Below, one piece after another: positions 26,887-36,675 of a stretch of DNA of 64,000 nucleotides. Under the pieces are notes generated by a model. The model worked only from the letters and a program-made list of their open reading frames with translations. It was not told the DNA's origin and ran no database searches. Within the stretch, counting starts at the first letter, position 1. The number at the start of each line of letters is the position of its first letter. Origin of the DNA: Streptococcus pseudopneumoniae ATCC BAA-960 = CCUG 49455 (GTDB lineage Bacteria > Bacillota > Bacilli > Lactobacillales > Streptococcaceae); the NCBI RefSeq assembly GCF_002087075.1, contig NZ_MWSM01000007.1, positions 76,078 through 140,077 of the forward strand, read 5' to 3'. The position numbers were made by a program, and so were the translations under genes.

Positions 26887-27189
26887 CTCCTCCATAAAGC
26901 TGTTGAAGACTTCTTCAATCATGTTCCATTCGTCTTCTGAGTCTTCTGGGATTGGTTGCAATTCGCCTTCTGTTCCATCTTCGTTTTCGATGAATGAGTA
27001 AGCTTGGATTTCAACTTGTCCGTCTTCGTCTTCTTCTGCGTTAACTGGTACTAGAAGAACATAGTTTTTACCAAATTCTTCTTTTCCATCAATTGTCAAA
27101 AGGATTTCAAACAAGGTTTCATTTCCTTGCTCATCTACTAGTGTGATTAGTTCACGTTCTTCGTGGTCGTGGTTATGATCGTGTGACAT
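26884..27189 (-). CDS. DUF1292 family acidic protein
   Basis: This 101-residue, strongly acidic soluble protein of the YrzB/DUF1292 family begins with a histidine-rich segment ([13 protein letters not shown]) that could bind metal. Its function is unknown. It is the last gene of the conserved ireB-ruvX-DUF1292 operon of Firmicutes, lying 15 bp after ruvX. Confidence 0.92.
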   Translation of the reverse strand: MSHDHNHDHEERELITLVDEQGNETLFEILLTIDGKEEFGKNYVLLVPVNAEEDEDGQVEIQAYSFIENEDGTEGELQPIPEDSEDEWNMIEEVFNSFMEE

Positions 27190-27204
27190 ATCCTCTCCTT
27201 TATA

Positions 27205-27624
27205 TTAAAATTTTCTATCTAAATAATTTTGTAAAATCAGCTGAGCTGCTAACTTATCAATGACTTTCTTGCGCTTATTGCGACTGATATCTGCTTGTTC
27301 AATCAACATACGCTCAGCAGCCACTGTTGTCAAGCGTTCATCCTGATAGTCTACTGGTAAACCAAAAAACTCTTCTAGCTTTGCTCCGTAGGCTTGACTA
27401 GCTTCTACGCGCGGTCCGCTTGTATTGTTCATGTTTTTAGGCAGGCCCACTACAAATCGTTCCACCTTGTAAGTATCAACCAGCTCCTTAACGCGGTCAA
27501 AACCAAATTGGCCTTGCTCCTCATTGATTTGGATGATTTCAAGCCCTTGAGCTGTAAAACCGAGCGGATCGCTAATGGCCACCCCTACCGTTTTTGAACC
27601 GACGTCCAATCCCATAATTCTCAT
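27205..27624 (-). CDS. ruvX: Putative pre-16S rRNA nuclease / Holliday junction resolvase RuvX
   Basis: RuvX (YqgF) is an RNase-H-fold nuclease implicated in 16S rRNA 5' processing. The 139-residue product has the conserved [19 protein letters not shown] strand with the first catalytic Asp, VVGLPKNMN, and [13 protein letters not shown] with the later acidic residues. It is encoded 3 bp after ireB. Confidence 0.95.
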
Positions 27625-27627
27625 AGG

Positions 27628-27894
27628 TTACAGATCGACTCCTTGTCCTTTAAGGTAGTAGCGAACCAATTCCTCAACGATTTCATCACGCTCATACTTA
27701 CGGATTTGATTTCGTGCATTATTATAACGAGGAACGTAGGCAGGGTCTCCACTCAATACGTAACCTACGATTTGGTTAATTGGGTTGTAGCCCTTATCGT
27801 TCAACGAAGCATAAACATCTGTCAAAGTTTCGCTAATTTCTTTTTTATTGGAATCGTCCAATTTAAAACGTACGGTTTCTTCAGTAAATCCCAT
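27628..27894 (-). CDS. ireB: IreB family regulatory phosphoprotein
   Basis: IreB (DUF965/UPF0297) is a small cytosolic protein. In enterococci it is phosphorylated by the PASTA kinase IreK on N-terminal threonines and affects cephalosporin tolerance. The 88-residue product has the expected [14 protein letters not shown] start and the [19 protein letters not shown] core. It heads the ireB-ruvX-DUF1292 operon. Confidence 0.95.
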
Positions 27895-27980
27895 TCTAAC
27901 ACCCTCTTTCCTTAGAATAGTACCATTATAGCATAATTCCTTACCTTCTACAATTCAGGCAGTTTATTTATTTGGATTTT

Positions 27981-28550
27981 CTATTGTTCTGTCGCACCAT
28001 TTGCCAATCTGTCTGAAATATATTTGCTTGGTTCATTCTTCAAAAGATTTTCTAAGCCAATATTCTTCAAATATTCTAACTGAGAAGCCTTCTTGACATC
28101 CAAAACTTGAAAATCAAAACCAGTCGTTGTTTGAAGTTCTGTTGCACTCAATAGTTTTGTTTCAAGCTTAAATCCTGCTAATTTACGAGCTTCTATGATG
28201 GAGTCGTCTTTCTCTTCCGCCTCGAGAAGAGCTTTTTGAGTTTCCTCCACTCCATGTTGGTCAATGTAGGTCTTCAGCTCATCTGAGACTGGACGCTTTT
28301 GTTGGATAGTTAGACTCAAAAAAATCTTGTCTTTGTAAGTAATGGTTTGGATCTGCTGGCTACCATCATCTGACTTGGGCAAGACCAAAGTCTTGGTTAC
28401 AACTGTATTCTTCTCAGCATTTTCAATAACTGGCAATGCCGACTGAAGCGTATCTTTTTCTGTTTTTGTAGCTGGTCCAGTTTCTTTTTTCTGTCCGCAA
28501 CCAACCAGGACAAAAAGGAAAGCTAGACTAACAAGAACTATTTTTTTCAT
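27981..28550 (-). CDS. YehR-like lipoprotein (DUF1307)
   Basis: This 189-residue lipoprotein has signal peptide MKKIVLVSLAFLFVLVGC with the lipobox LVGC (Cys18), so it is anchored at the outer face of the membrane. The mature part is a small soluble domain like YehR/DUF1307 proteins. Its function is unknown. It is probably co-transcribed with spx upstream; a short gap lacks a clear terminator. Confidence 0.85.
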   Translation of the reverse strand: MKKIVLVSLAFLFVLVGCGQKKETGPATKTEKDTLQSALPVIENAEKNTVVTKTLVLPKSDDGSQQIQTITYKDKIFLSLTIQQKRPVSDELKTYIDQHGVEETQKALLEAEEKDDSIIEARKLAGFKLETKLLSATELQTTTGFDFQVLDVKKASQLEYLKNIGLENLLKNEPSKYISDRLANGATEQ

Positions 28551-28615
28551 TTCTTTCTTCTTTCTTTTTGAAATTAAAATAGAATAAGACTGGGAATTGC
28601 TCCCAGCCTTGATGT

Positions 28616-29014
28616 TTATAGAGCTGCACGCAAACGTGCTTCTGCATTTTCTACATTACGGACAGAGCGTGGTAGGAAGGCACGAATATCGTCTTCCTTA
28701 TAGCCAACTTGCAGGCGTTTTTCATCTACAAGGATTGGGCTCTTTAAAATTCTAGGTGTTTCCATAATCAGATTGAGGACTTCGTTAACACTCAAATCTT
28801 CAATATCCACTCCAAGGGCTTTGGCATAGCGATTTTTAGATGAGACGATACTGGCTATTCCGTTATCTGTTTTGGTTAGAATATCCAGTAATTCTTCTCG
28901 CGTAATTCCTTCTTTACCAAGGTTTTGTTCTTTATAACTTAACTGGTGGGCATTAAGCCAGGTTTTTGCTTTTTTACAGCTAGTACAACTTGAGACTGTA
29001 TAAATTTTAATCAT
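28616..29014 (-). CDS. spx: Spx/ArsC-family transcriptional regulator
   Basis: Spx proteins bind the RNA polymerase alpha C-terminal domain and redirect transcription under disulfide stress. The 132-residue product has the redox CxxC switch near the N-terminus (SSCTSCKKAKTWL, C10 and C13) and the conserved RILKSPILVDEKRLQVGY region. Streptococci carry two paralogues; which one this is cannot be told here. A TATAAT at 29056-29061 (minus strand) is a likely -10. Confidence 0.9.
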   Translation of the reverse strand: MIKIYTVSSCTSCKKAKTWLNAHQLSYKEQNLGKEGITREELLDILTKTDNGIASIVSSKNRYAKALGVDIEDLSVNEVLNLIMETPRILKSPILVDEKRLQVGYKEDDIRAFLPRSVRNVENAEARLRAAL

Positions 29015-29145
29015 GTACCTACCCCTTTCGCTACATGTTACTATCAGTTTAGTCTATTATACCATAAAAAACATCCGACTTGCGACCTATTTTTAATTTT
29101 TTTTGACTTTTTTCGTCATTTTCGTACTTTTTTCTTGACAAACAA

Positions 29146-30207
29146 CTAAATGACTATCAACTCTTTTGGAGCTAGGGTCAATAATTCACAACCTGTCTCT
29201 GTAATCAGGATATCATCCTCGATACGAACGCCATATTTGCCTTCGATATAGATACCTGGTTCATCGGTCAAGGCCATACCTGCCTTAATAGTTTCTGTAG
29301 AAGTTTGGCTAAAGTAAGGCTCTTCATGGATATCCAGTCCAATACCGTGTCCGATACCGTGGGTAAAGTAGTCACCATAGCCTGCCTCGATGATAATATC
29401 ACGAGGAATTTTGTCAAAGTCACGGAAACCTAAGCCAGCCTTAGCCTGTTCAATCAAGGCTTGGTTAGCTTTTAGAACTGTATTGTAAATCTCTGCTTGC
29501 TCGTCGCTGACATGCCCCAGATAGATAGTCCGTGTCATATCACTGACATAGTGGTCGTAGAGGCAACCGAAGTCCATGGTAATAGCTTCTCCTAGCTCCA
29601 CTGGTTTGTGCATAGGATGGGCATGGGGTTTGGAAGAGTTGATACCGCTAGCTAGGATAGTGTCAAAAGATAAGCCAGATGCTCCCAACTCACGCATACG
29701 GAAGTCAAGGAAGTTGGCTATTTCAATCTCTGTCTTTCCTGGTTTGATAAAGTCAAGCGCATCGCGGAAAGCTTGGTCTGAGATAGAACAAGCCTTACGA
29801 ATAGCTGCAATCTCCGCTTCATCCTTAATCATTCGAAGACCTTCGACAAACTGAGTTTGTGGAAGCAAGTCAATTCCTTCAAAGGCGGCCTGCATACGAT
29901 GATAATAAGAGACTGAAATCTCATCTTCAAAACCGATTCGAGATAAGCCCATGTCCTTAACAATTCCTGTAATGACAGCCAATTCATCACGGTCAGCCAC
30001 AATCTCAAAACCACTGGTTTCTTGCTTGGCTGCAATGATATAGCGAGAGTCTGTCACCAAGACCTGACGGTCACGGCTGATAAAGACTGTTCCGTTTGAG
30101 CCCCAAAAACCAGTCAGGTAATAGACGTTTTTAAGGTTATTGATGATGATACCATCTAGTTCTTTTTCTTGCATTTTAGCTAGAAATGCTTGTACACGTT
30201 TATTCAT
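29146..30207 (-). CDS. M24 family Xaa-Pro peptidase
   Basis: This 353-residue metallopeptidase of the pita-bread fold cleaves peptides at proline (aminopeptidase P/prolidase group). The N-terminal creatinase-like domain runs to about residue 125. The metal ligands are visible in [16 protein letters not shown] (two Asp), [19 protein letters not shown] and RIEDD. Its start overlaps the 3' end of uvrA by 8 bp, so it is translated from the same message. pepP and pepQ cannot be separated by sequence alone. Confidence 0.92.
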   Translation of the reverse strand: MNKRVQAFLAKMQEKELDGIIINNLKNVYYLTGFWGSNGTVFISRDRQVLVTDSRYIIAAKQETSGFEIVADRDELAVITGIVKDMGLSRIGFEDEISVSYYHRMQAAFEGIDLLPQTQFVEGLRMIKDEAEIAAIRKACSISDQAFRDALDFIKPGKTEIEIANFLDFRMRELGASGLSFDTILASGINSSKPHAHPMHKPVELGEAITMDFGCLYDHYVSDMTRTIYLGHVSDEQAEIYNTVLKANQALIEQAKAGLGFRDFDKIPRDIIIEAGYGDYFTHGIGHGIGLDIHEEPYFSQTSTETIKAGMALTDEPGIYIEGKYGVRIEDDILITETGCELLTLAPKELIVI

Positions 30208-33031
30208 GATGTAACTTTCCTTTCAAATACTGTCCTGTGTAGCTGGCTTCATTGGTCGCTACTTCTTCTGGAGTTCCTGTTGCGATGATGGTTCCACCAC
30301 CGACACCGCCCTCAGGTCCCAAGTCAATAATATGGTCTGCAGTCTTAATAACATCCAGATTGTGCTCAATAACAAGGACTGTATTACCGTCGTCTACAAA
30401 GCGAGCTAAAACCTTAAGCAAGCGAGCAATATCCTCGGTATGAAGACCTGTCGTCGGCTCATCCAGAATATAGAAAGATTTTCCTGTCGATCGTTTGTGA
30501 AGTTCACTAGCCAACTTCATACGCTGGGCTTCTCCTCCAGAAAGGGTGGTAGCTGGTTGCCCTAGCGTCACATATCCCAGTCCCACATCCTTGATGGTCT
30601 GAAGTTTGCGCTGAATCTTTGGAATGTGTTGGAAGAATTCTACCGCATCGTTGACGGTCATATCCAAGACCTGCGAGATATTTTTTTCCTTGTAGTGGAC
30701 TTCTAGGGTTTCACTGTTGTAACGGGTTCCGTGGCAAACTTCACAAGCCACATAAACATCTGGCAAGAAGTGCATCTCAATCTTGATGATCCCATCGCCT
30801 GAACAGGCTTCACAGCGACCACCCTTGACGTTGAAACTGAAACGACCCTTCTTGTAGCCTCGAATCTTGGCTTCGTTTGTCTGGGCAAAAAGGTCACGTA
30901 TATCGTCAAAAACTCCTGTATAGGTAGCAGGGTTAGACCTTGGCGTTCGTCCGATAGGGCTCTGGTCAATGTCAATCAATCGGTCTACATGCTCAATCCC
31001 TGTAATAGTCTTAAATTTACCAGGCTTGTCTGAATTACGGTTGAGCTTCTGGGCAATGGCTTTTTTGAGGATGCTGTTGATCAAGGTAGACTTGCCTGAG
31101 CCCGACACCCCTGTCACTGCGATGAATTTTCCTAGTGGGAAGCGAGCAGTAACATTTTGCAAGTTGTTCTCTCGCGCTCCTGTCACTTCGATAAAACGAC
31201 CATTTCCGACACGTCGCTCTTCTGGTACTGGAATGGCACGTTTGCCTGACAAGTACTGGCCTGTGATAGACTTACTGTTGCGAGCCACCTGTTTGGGCGT
31301 ACCTGCGGCAACAATCTCCCCACCAAAAACACCGGCACCGGGACCAACGTCAATCAGATAATCAGCCTCACGCATGGTATCTTCGTCGTGTTCCACCACG
31401 ATGAGAGTATTGCCCAAGTCACGCATCTTTTTGAGACTGGCAATGAGACGGTCATTATCCCTCTGGTGGAGACCGATTGACGGCTCATCCAATATATAGA
31501 GGACGCCTGATAGGTTAGAACCAATCTGGGTTGCCAAGCGAATACGCTGGCTTTCCCCACCTGAAAGAGTTCCTGCTGAACGTGACAGAGTCAGATAGTT
31601 AAGACCCACATTATTAAGGAAGGTCAAACGATCCTTGATTTCCTTGAGAATGGGACGAGCAATGATGGCTTCATTTTCAGACAAGGTCAGCTGGCTCACC
31701 AAGTCCAAGTGGTCAGCGATAGACAGGTCTGAGATTTCTCCAATATGTGGCCCTTGCTGGCCGCCCACACGGACAGACAAGGCCTGGTCATTGAGACGAT
31801 AGCCTTGACAGGTTCCGCAGGTCAGCTCATTCATGTAGAGACGCATCTGAGTGCGAGTGTAATCGCTATTGGTTTCATGGTAACGACGTTTGATATTATT
31901 GATAACTCCCTCAAACGGAATGTCGATATCGCGCACGCCACCAAATTCATTCTCATAGTGGAAATGGAATTCCTTGCCATCTGAGCCGTATAGAATCAAG
32001 TTTTTATCTTCTTCTGACAAGTCCTCAAAAGGCTTATCCATATCCACTCCAAAGGTCGTCATAGCCTGCTCTAGCATGTTTGGATAGTAGTTGGATGAGA
32101 TAGGATTCCAAGGTGCTAGCGCTCCCTCACGTAAGGTCTTGCTGGCGTCTGGCACTACCAAATCAGTATCCACCTCCAACTTGATGCCCAAACCGTCACA
32201 CTCACTACAAGAGCCAAAAGGAGCATTGAAGGAGAAGAGACGTGGCTCTAACTCTGGAACAGTAAATCCACAAACTGGGCAGGCATAATGCTCAGAGAAG
32301 AGCAACTCCGAATCGTCCATAGTGTCGATAATGACATAGCCTTCTGCGATACGAAGGGCAGCCTCAATGGAATCAAAGAGACGACTACGAATGCCCTCCT
32401 TGATGACAATACGGTCAACCACGACATCGATATTGTGTTGCTTGCTCTTGGACAAGTCTGGCACTTCGGTCACATCATAGACTTCCCCATCCACACGGAC
32501 ACGGACATACCCATCTTTCTGAACCTTCTCGATAACACTCTTATGTTGACCTTTTTTCTTGCGGATGACAGGAGCCAAGATCTGCAAGCGCTGGCGTTCA
32601 GGTAACTCCAAAACCTTATCAACGATTTGCTCCACAGAAGAAGCCTTGATAGCTCCATGTCCGTTGATACAGTAAGGCGTCCCCACACGTGCGTAGAGGA
32701 GACGCAGATAGTCATTGATTTCAGTCGTCGTTCCCACCGTCGAGCGAGGATTTTTACTAGTCGTTTTCTGGTCGATGGAAATAGCTGGGCTGAGACCATC
32801 AATGGCATCTACATCTGGTTTTTCCATATTTCCCAAGAACTGACGAGCGTAGGCGGACAAACTCTCTACATAGCGACGTTGTCCCTCCGCATAGAGGGTA
32901 TCAAAAGCCAGACTGGACTTCCCTGAACCTGACAAGCCAGTCACGACAACCAACTTGTCTCGCGGAATCTCCACATCAATATTTTTTAAATTATGGGCAC
33001 GCGCCCCATGAATGACAATTTTATCTTGCAT
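30200..33031 (-). CDS. uvrA: Excinuclease ABC subunit A
   Basis: UvrA recognises DNA damage in nucleotide excision repair. The 943-residue protein has two ABC ATPase modules ([14 protein letters not shown] and [13 protein letters not shown]; two LSGGE signatures) and zinc modules with CxxC pairs (CPVC/CSEC and CEAC/CEVC). I chose the ATG at 33031 ([11 protein letters not shown]), which gives the family length; an upstream ATG would add 11 unconserved residues. The satellite element begins just upstream. Confidence 0.97.
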   Translation of the reverse strand: MQDKIVIHGARAHNLKNIDVEIPRDKLVVVTGLSGSGKSSLAFDTLYAEGQRRYVESLSAYARQFLGNMEKPDVDAIDGLSPAISIDQKTTSKNPRSTVGTTTEINDYLRLLYARVGTPYCINGHGAIKASSVEQIVDKVLELPERQRLQILAPVIRKKKGQHKSVIEKVQKDGYVRVRVDGEVYDVTEVPDLSKSKQHNIDVVVDRIVIKEGIRSRLFDSIEAALRIAEGYVIIDTMDDSELLFSEHYACPVCGFTVPELEPRLFSFNAPFGSCSECDGLGIKLEVDTDLVVPDASKTLREGALAPWNPISSNYYPNMLEQAMTTFGVDMDKPFEDLSEEDKNLILYGSDGKEFHFHYENEFGGVRDIDIPFEGVINNIKRRYHETNSDYTRTQMRLYMNELTCGTCQGYRLNDQALSVRVGGQQGPHIGEISDLSIADHLDLVSQLTLSENEAIIARPILKEIKDRLTFLNNVGLNYLTLSRSAGTLSGGESQRIRLATQIGSNLSGVLYILDEPSIGLHQRDNDRLIASLKKMRDLGNTLIVVEHDEDTMREADYLIDVGPGAGVFGGEIVAAGTPKQVARNSKSITGQYLSGKRAIPVPEERRVGNGRFIEVTGARENNLQNVTARFPLGKFIAVTGVSGSGKSTLINSILKKAIAQKLNRNSDKPGKFKTITGIEHVDRLIDIDQSPIGRTPRSNPATYTGVFDDIRDLFAQTNEAKIRGYKKGRFSFNVKGGRCEACSGDGIIKIEMHFLPDVYVACEVCHGTRYNSETLEVHYKEKNISQVLDMTVNDAVEFFQHIPKIQRKLQTIKDVGLGYVTLGQPATTLSGGEAQRMKLASELHKRSTGKSFYILDEPTTGLHTEDIARLLKVLARFVDDGNTVLVIEHNLDVIKTADHIIDLGPEGGVGGGTIIATGTPEEVATNEASYTGQYLKGKLHHE

Positions 33032-33099
33032 CTTTGTTCTTTCTAGTCCATTATTGCTTACCATTATACCAAAAAAAGTGAGATTCTATTACCCAAAAG

Positions 33100-33118
33100 G
33101 CCGATTTTGTAGTATAAT
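33100..33118. repeat. Left attachment repeat
   Basis: GCCGATTTTGTAGTATAAT is identical to 46650-46668 in the same orientation. It lies 69 bp upstream of the uvrA start and marks the left end of the satellite. Confidence 0.88.
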
Positions 33119-33603
33119 CAAAAACTGCTTATTTTATGTTTCCTTAGGGCTTCCTAACCCATATATCACGCGCTTTTTAACAAAAATCACTAATATTACT
33201 TTTTACTACTTGCTCCCCCAAAGTACGCAAAAAGGGGAGCAAAAAAGCCCCACAAAAGGGCTAAGATTTGACGAGTTCAGCAGGCAAGAAACTAGCACGG
33301 TCAAACGTGCTTTTTTATTGCTGGTTGCTGATAGGTATATTATACCATGAAGCGCGTGCTTTATATGATTATGACCTCACAAAAGCCCCCAGATTCGTTT
33401 CTGAGGGCTTGTAGTTTATCCATGGTGTTTTGAAACAAAGCAAAATAGGGGGCAAATATGAAGCCTCAGCCTACATTTGCCAACATTTACGCTTCTAATT
33501 CTCCGTTCCGGTGGAATATGTAGGAACTTTTCAGACCCAGAGAGCATTTTTAAGCTGTTCAACGACTGGTAGAATATGTTCATAATTGTTCATGTTCTCT
33601 CGC
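33119..33603. other. Left-end non-coding region of the satellite
   Basis: No gene was found in these 485 bp. GCAAAAAGGGGAGCAAA (33227-33243) recurs at 46558-46574 beside the integrase and may be an integrase arm-binding site. A plus-strand hairpin, AGCACG/CGTGCT plus T-run, lies at 33294-33316. A minus-strand terminator lies at 33381-33410 (AAGCCCTCAGA/TCTGGGGGCTT, then TTTT) and should end the leftward operon. Confidence 0.6.
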
Positions 33604-33948
33604 TTAAATTTCAACATTTCTCAACAAAACACCACCACGATAGCTTTTAGCAAAGTCTAGCAGTATCTCAGCTTTGAGGCGCTCATATTGAGCCTTATCG
33701 ATGTCCAGAACCTCGTATAATTGCCATAGCTTTAACCTCTCTCCTGCTCGTCTTGTAAAGAGATTGGCGAATATCTCACGCCTTACATCGTCCAGATTGT
33801 CCCTGTAAGCCTCAATCATGCCCACTATCTCCACCGCTTTGACTTCAAACGCTCCATCTTGACCGTCTAGGCTCAATTTAACCAATGAGTGATAGCTTTT
33901 CAGAAATCTGTAGGCCTGCTTTGTTGTCTTTTCTTTATCGATTGGCAT
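33604..33948 (-). CDS. ArpU-like phage regulator
   Basis: This 114-residue soluble protein is rich in charged helices (LWQLYEVLDIDKAQYERLKAEIL). It resembles ArpU/late-control type regulators encoded next to DUF1492 proteins at the end of phage early operons; the assignment is by position and general pattern. Its start overlaps the upstream gene by 14 bp. It is the last gene of the leftward operon. Confidence 0.5.
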   Translation of the reverse strand: MPIDKEKTTKQAYRFLKSYHSLVKLSLDGQDGAFEVKAVEIVGMIEAYRDNLDDVRREIFANLFTRRAGERLKLWQLYEVLDIDKAQYERLKAEILLDFAKSYRGGVLLRNVEI

Positions 33949-34357
33949 TTTTCACCTTGGCCAAGTTCTCAATGGCTTTTTTCTTAATTCTGTAAATTTG
34001 AATCTTGCTAAAATCCAAATCCTTACAAACCTGAGCCATAGGTAAGTTGTTCACATATAACATTACCAAAACCAAATTTTCAACTACATCATCTAACTGA
34101 TTGATCATGTTCAAAACTTCAAATCGTTCATCCATAATAGCTTGCATTTGCTCCACTATCTCATCTTTAAGTTCCAAGGTTTCCAATATCTTATCCTCGG
34201 TGGTATTGGTTTTGCTAGTTTTTACCCTTGTAGTGAATTGATTGGATCCTGATAATAGCCCATTGTCTAAGCTCTGGTACTTTAGTTGCAATCTCTGGAT
34301 AAGGTCGTTTCCTTTCTTTACTCTTTTTAGTTGTTCCTCTATTTCTTTAATGGTCAA
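33935..34357 (-). CDS. DUF1492-like protein with sigma-70 region 4-type helix-turn-helix
   Basis: This 140-residue protein starts with a TTG codon, preceded by AAGGAG 7 bp upstream. The N-terminal two-thirds is coiled-coil-like (IEEQLKRVKKGNDLIQRL). The C-terminus has a helix-turn-helix, MAQVCKDLDFSKIQIYRIKK, like sigma-70 region 4 and DUF1492 phage proteins. It probably regulates late functions of the satellite or its helper phage. It overlaps the next gene by 14 bp. Confidence 0.65.
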   Translation of the reverse strand: MTIKEIEEQLKRVKKGNDLIQRLQLKYQSLDNGLLSGSNQFTTRVKTSKTNTTEDKILETLELKDEIVEQMQAIMDERFEVLNMINQLDDVVENLVLVMLYVNNLPMAQVCKDLDFSKIQIYRIKKKAIENLAKVKNANR

Positions 34358-34987
34358 GTTGATACTCCTTCATGGTATAATAATTTTAAGGAATAATTTA
34401 TAAAGGAGTCAGCCCCGTGCTGGCTTTTTTCTTTTGCTCATGGTTCAAGACTTAATCTGTTCCCGTGAGAAAAAATGTACAATGACGGGTGAAGCTCATA
34501 GAAGCGCGTGGGTGGGGGGATAGCCCCCGTATCTCCTTATGGTTTGATAAGCAATTAAGGGATGTTTTTATCTCTCTTATTTCCTTGTCATTCTGCAAGG
34601 AGTAGATCCGAAATAAGAGGGCTAAAAACTTCGCTTATCTGCTTGTCGTTTCTCAGGGAGTTAAGGAGGGTTATTATTGGTCTTATCTGCTTGATAAATG
34701 ATAGGGGGATATATCCACTTTCTCGGCGTTCGCTCGGAGTTCAACACATAACCCTGCCGTTTGTCAGGCATATTTACTGCCACTACCTAAGTAAAACCTA
34801 AGTATTTCCTGTTTCCTTTTCCTAAACGAATAATTTTTTTATCAAAACACGCGCTCCATTTATCGCACCCTTTTTTTGGAACGCTCTGCTTACTTAAACC
34901 CTTGATATATCTAGCTTTTTTAACATTCAAACCGTCTAATATGTAGTATTTGTTTGTTTTGTAAATTGCACACTACTTCATATCGTC
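34358..34987. other. Non-coding stretch with serial stem-loops
   Basis: No gene was recognised in these 630 bp. A compound hairpin lies at 34574-34619 (outer arms CTCTTATTTC/GAAATAAGAG, inner CCTTG/CAAGG). Similar but looser units follow (TTGTCGTTTCTCAGGGAGTT near 34643; CTCGGCGTTCGCTCGGAGTT near 34723; GCCGTTTGTCAGGC near 34755). The 12-mer CTTATCTGCTTG occurs at 34633 and again at about 34681. This may be a structured RNA or a protein-binding array. Confidence 0.4.
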
Positions 34988-35491
34988 CTACAATCTCAAA
35001 CCATTCAGCCAAAATCTATCCCCTTTTTCCATATACTTCAAAAACTTCTTGTAGTGCTTATGATACCTGTCACGTTTCATATACCTTGGTCTTTCAGGGA
35101 AACCATCAAACATATATCTACCACGTCTAGGACTCCACCCTGGTTCTACCTTTCTGGCTTCTTTTAGTGCAAGCTCCCAGTAGTATTGGCAATCCGTTTT
35201 ACTGCGGTTCAGGGTACTCTTGTGGATATCTAGACAAGTACCGCAACTAAAATACAAATACCGTTTATAAAGCAACCTGCACCGTCTCCCACAATCAGGG
35301 CAAAGAAAGAAATATCGATTACCTCCCTTAGTTCCTGCTATTCTGTCTAATTCAAATGACTCTCCACCAAAATCAATCATTAAACTGTCCAAATCAATCT
35401 CTAAACGTTGACCGTCCAACTCGGCTATACCCTTAGATATTCCTCTCAGCTTCATTGGTTTAGTGATTGCTTCTATTGCTAACTGCTTCAT
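34988..35491 (-). CDS. Zinc-ribbon protein of unknown function
   Basis: This 167-residue protein contains two cysteine pairs, CPDC (about residue 64) and CGTC (about residue 83), separated by a basic stretch, forming a likely zinc ribbon. The C-terminal half is rich in Arg, Lys, Tyr and Trp (RPRYMKRDRYHKHYKKFLKY), suggesting nucleic-acid binding. I recognise no family. It is located in the replication/accessory part of the satellite. Confidence 0.65.
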   Translation of the reverse strand: MKQLAIEAITKPMKLRGISKGIAELDGQRLEIDLDSLMIDFGGESFELDRIAGTKGGNRYFFLCPDCGRRCRLLYKRYLYFSCGTCLDIHKSTLNRSKTDCQYYWELALKEARKVEPGWSPRRGRYMFDGFPERPRYMKRDRYHKHYKKFLKYMEKGDRFWLNGLRL

Positions 35492-35561
35492 TATTTCCCC
35501 CTATATGGAAAAACCCAAAACTATTGACTTGATAGCAAAAAGGGGATTGCTCCCCTGTGTT

Positions 35562-36092
35562 CTACTTCAAATGCTCTGTATAACCAGCAAGGCCTTTATA
35601 TTCGCCCTCTACGTCCAACTTTTGGAGTAGGCTAATACTTTCATCGCCTAGCTTTTCCAACGTACCAAAAGCGGTCATAGAGTCCATAGGGATAGGCGTA
35701 TCAGAAAGCAAGCGATCAGCATAGTCTAATAGTTCCAGCTCGTAGTCTGTGACCTTTTCCAGCAAACTCTCAAAATCCTCTGACTCTTTGAGTTGAAGCA
35801 CGCGCTCCCGTTTGTAACGTTCTTCAAATGCTTCATCGTTCACTGGTTGGTTGTAGTAATCTTTAAAACTGTCACAAATACGCTTGAAGGTCTTGTTTAG
35901 TTTGCTATCCTCCACATACTCGGCGACAAGCGTTCCCTTATCCTTGTGAGTTATTGAAATAGATGGTACTTCATAAGTTCCAGTCATATATTCCAGTAGC
36001 GCGTGACCTGCTACCATAGCAGTATCTAGGTCTTTAAATTCGTAAGTGAAAGTAAATGTTTTTGCTTTATCTGAAAATGTTTTTAGTGTCAT
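35562..36092 (-). CDS. Hypothetical satellite protein
   Basis: This 176-residue acidic, soluble protein has no membrane segment or known motif. The N-terminal third looks beta-rich (TFTFTYEFKDLDTAMVAGHA) and the rest is helical with many Asp/Glu. It is well preceded by a ribosome-binding site (AGAAAGAGGAAAAAC) and in line with its neighbours. I do not recognise the family. Confidence 0.65.
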   Translation of the reverse strand: MTLKTFSDKAKTFTFTYEFKDLDTAMVAGHALLEYMTGTYEVPSISITHKDKGTLVAEYVEDSKLNKTFKRICDSFKDYYNQPVNDEAFEERYKRERVLQLKESEDFESLLEKVTDYELELLDYADRLLSDTPIPMDSMTAFGTLEKLGDESISLLQKLDVEGEYKGLAGYTEHLK

Positions 36093-36174
36093 GTTGTTTT
36101 TCCTCTTTCTGTTTTAAGGGTGTCACTAGTAGTTACACCATTGCAAGGGGGTCGGTACTATCTACCCCATTTTG

Positions 36175-36351
36175 TTATCTGTATAATACTAGCAAACCAG
36201 CAATCGCACCCATACCATCACTATCTCCTACGGTTGCGGTTGAATGTTTTACATCAATTACCTGCACGGTCGCCATAAAATCATTTACTTCCTGTTCAAA
36301 ATTTTCTAGTGATTGTTGCCATTTGTAATAAAAAAATAGTTTAATTTTCAT
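36175..36351 (-). CDS. Small Cse60-like protein (58 residues)
   Basis: The frame starts MKIKLFFYYKWQQSLENFEQ and ends GAIAGLLVLYR. It has a GGAG ribosome-binding site upstream and is in line with the neighbouring genes. The pattern of an opening K-x-K-hydrophobic strand, a central helix, V-I-D-V-K and a closing hydrophobic strand is like Cse60-type short phage proteins. Its function is unknown. Confidence 0.65.
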   Translation of the reverse strand: MKIKLFFYYKWQQSLENFEQEVNDFMATVQVIDVKHSTATVGDSDGMGAIAGLLVLYR

Positions 36352-36395
36352 GTTTTTTACTCCTTTTGTACTTAATTGATTTTTCTGTCCCCTTT

Positions 36396-36672
36396 TTTAT
36401 ACGCTTCTTACAAATTTTATACACTTGTTTTTAAAAGTGTATAAAAAATAAAGTCAGTAATGCCAAGGGTTTTGCTATTGTTTTATACACTTTATACGCT
36501 TTATACATTAAAATAAAAACATATATAGGGATAATAGGGACCCCATTTTTAAAACATAATATAAGGAAATTTTTTTATTTCCGTGTTTTTCGTATAAAGT
36601 GTATAAAACCCTTGATATGACAACGTTTTTAAGTGTATAAAACTTTTGCCCTACTGTGTAAAGTGTATAAAA
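36396..36672. repeat. Iteron array, putative replication origin of the satellite
   Basis: The 12-mer AAGTGTATAAAA (or its complement) occurs perfectly six times: 36415-36426 (complement), 36435-36446, 36481-36492 (complement), 36597-36608, 36631-36642 and 36661-36672. Degenerate copies lie at about 36396, 36491, 36500 and 36591. The left and right groups flank a roughly 80-bp very AT-rich core (36509-36590). It begins 4 bp after the helicase stop, the same place as the origin of SaPIs relative to rep. Confidence 0.8.
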
Positions 36673-36675
36673 TTC

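Noticed and set aside
34562..34801. 79-residue plus-strand frame in the satellite
   Set aside because: It has no ribosome-binding site, unnatural composition and lies across serial hairpins; probably non-coding.
36396..36672. CRISPR array
   Set aside because: The repeats are 12 bp, occur in both orientations and have irregular spacing, so iterons are a better reading.
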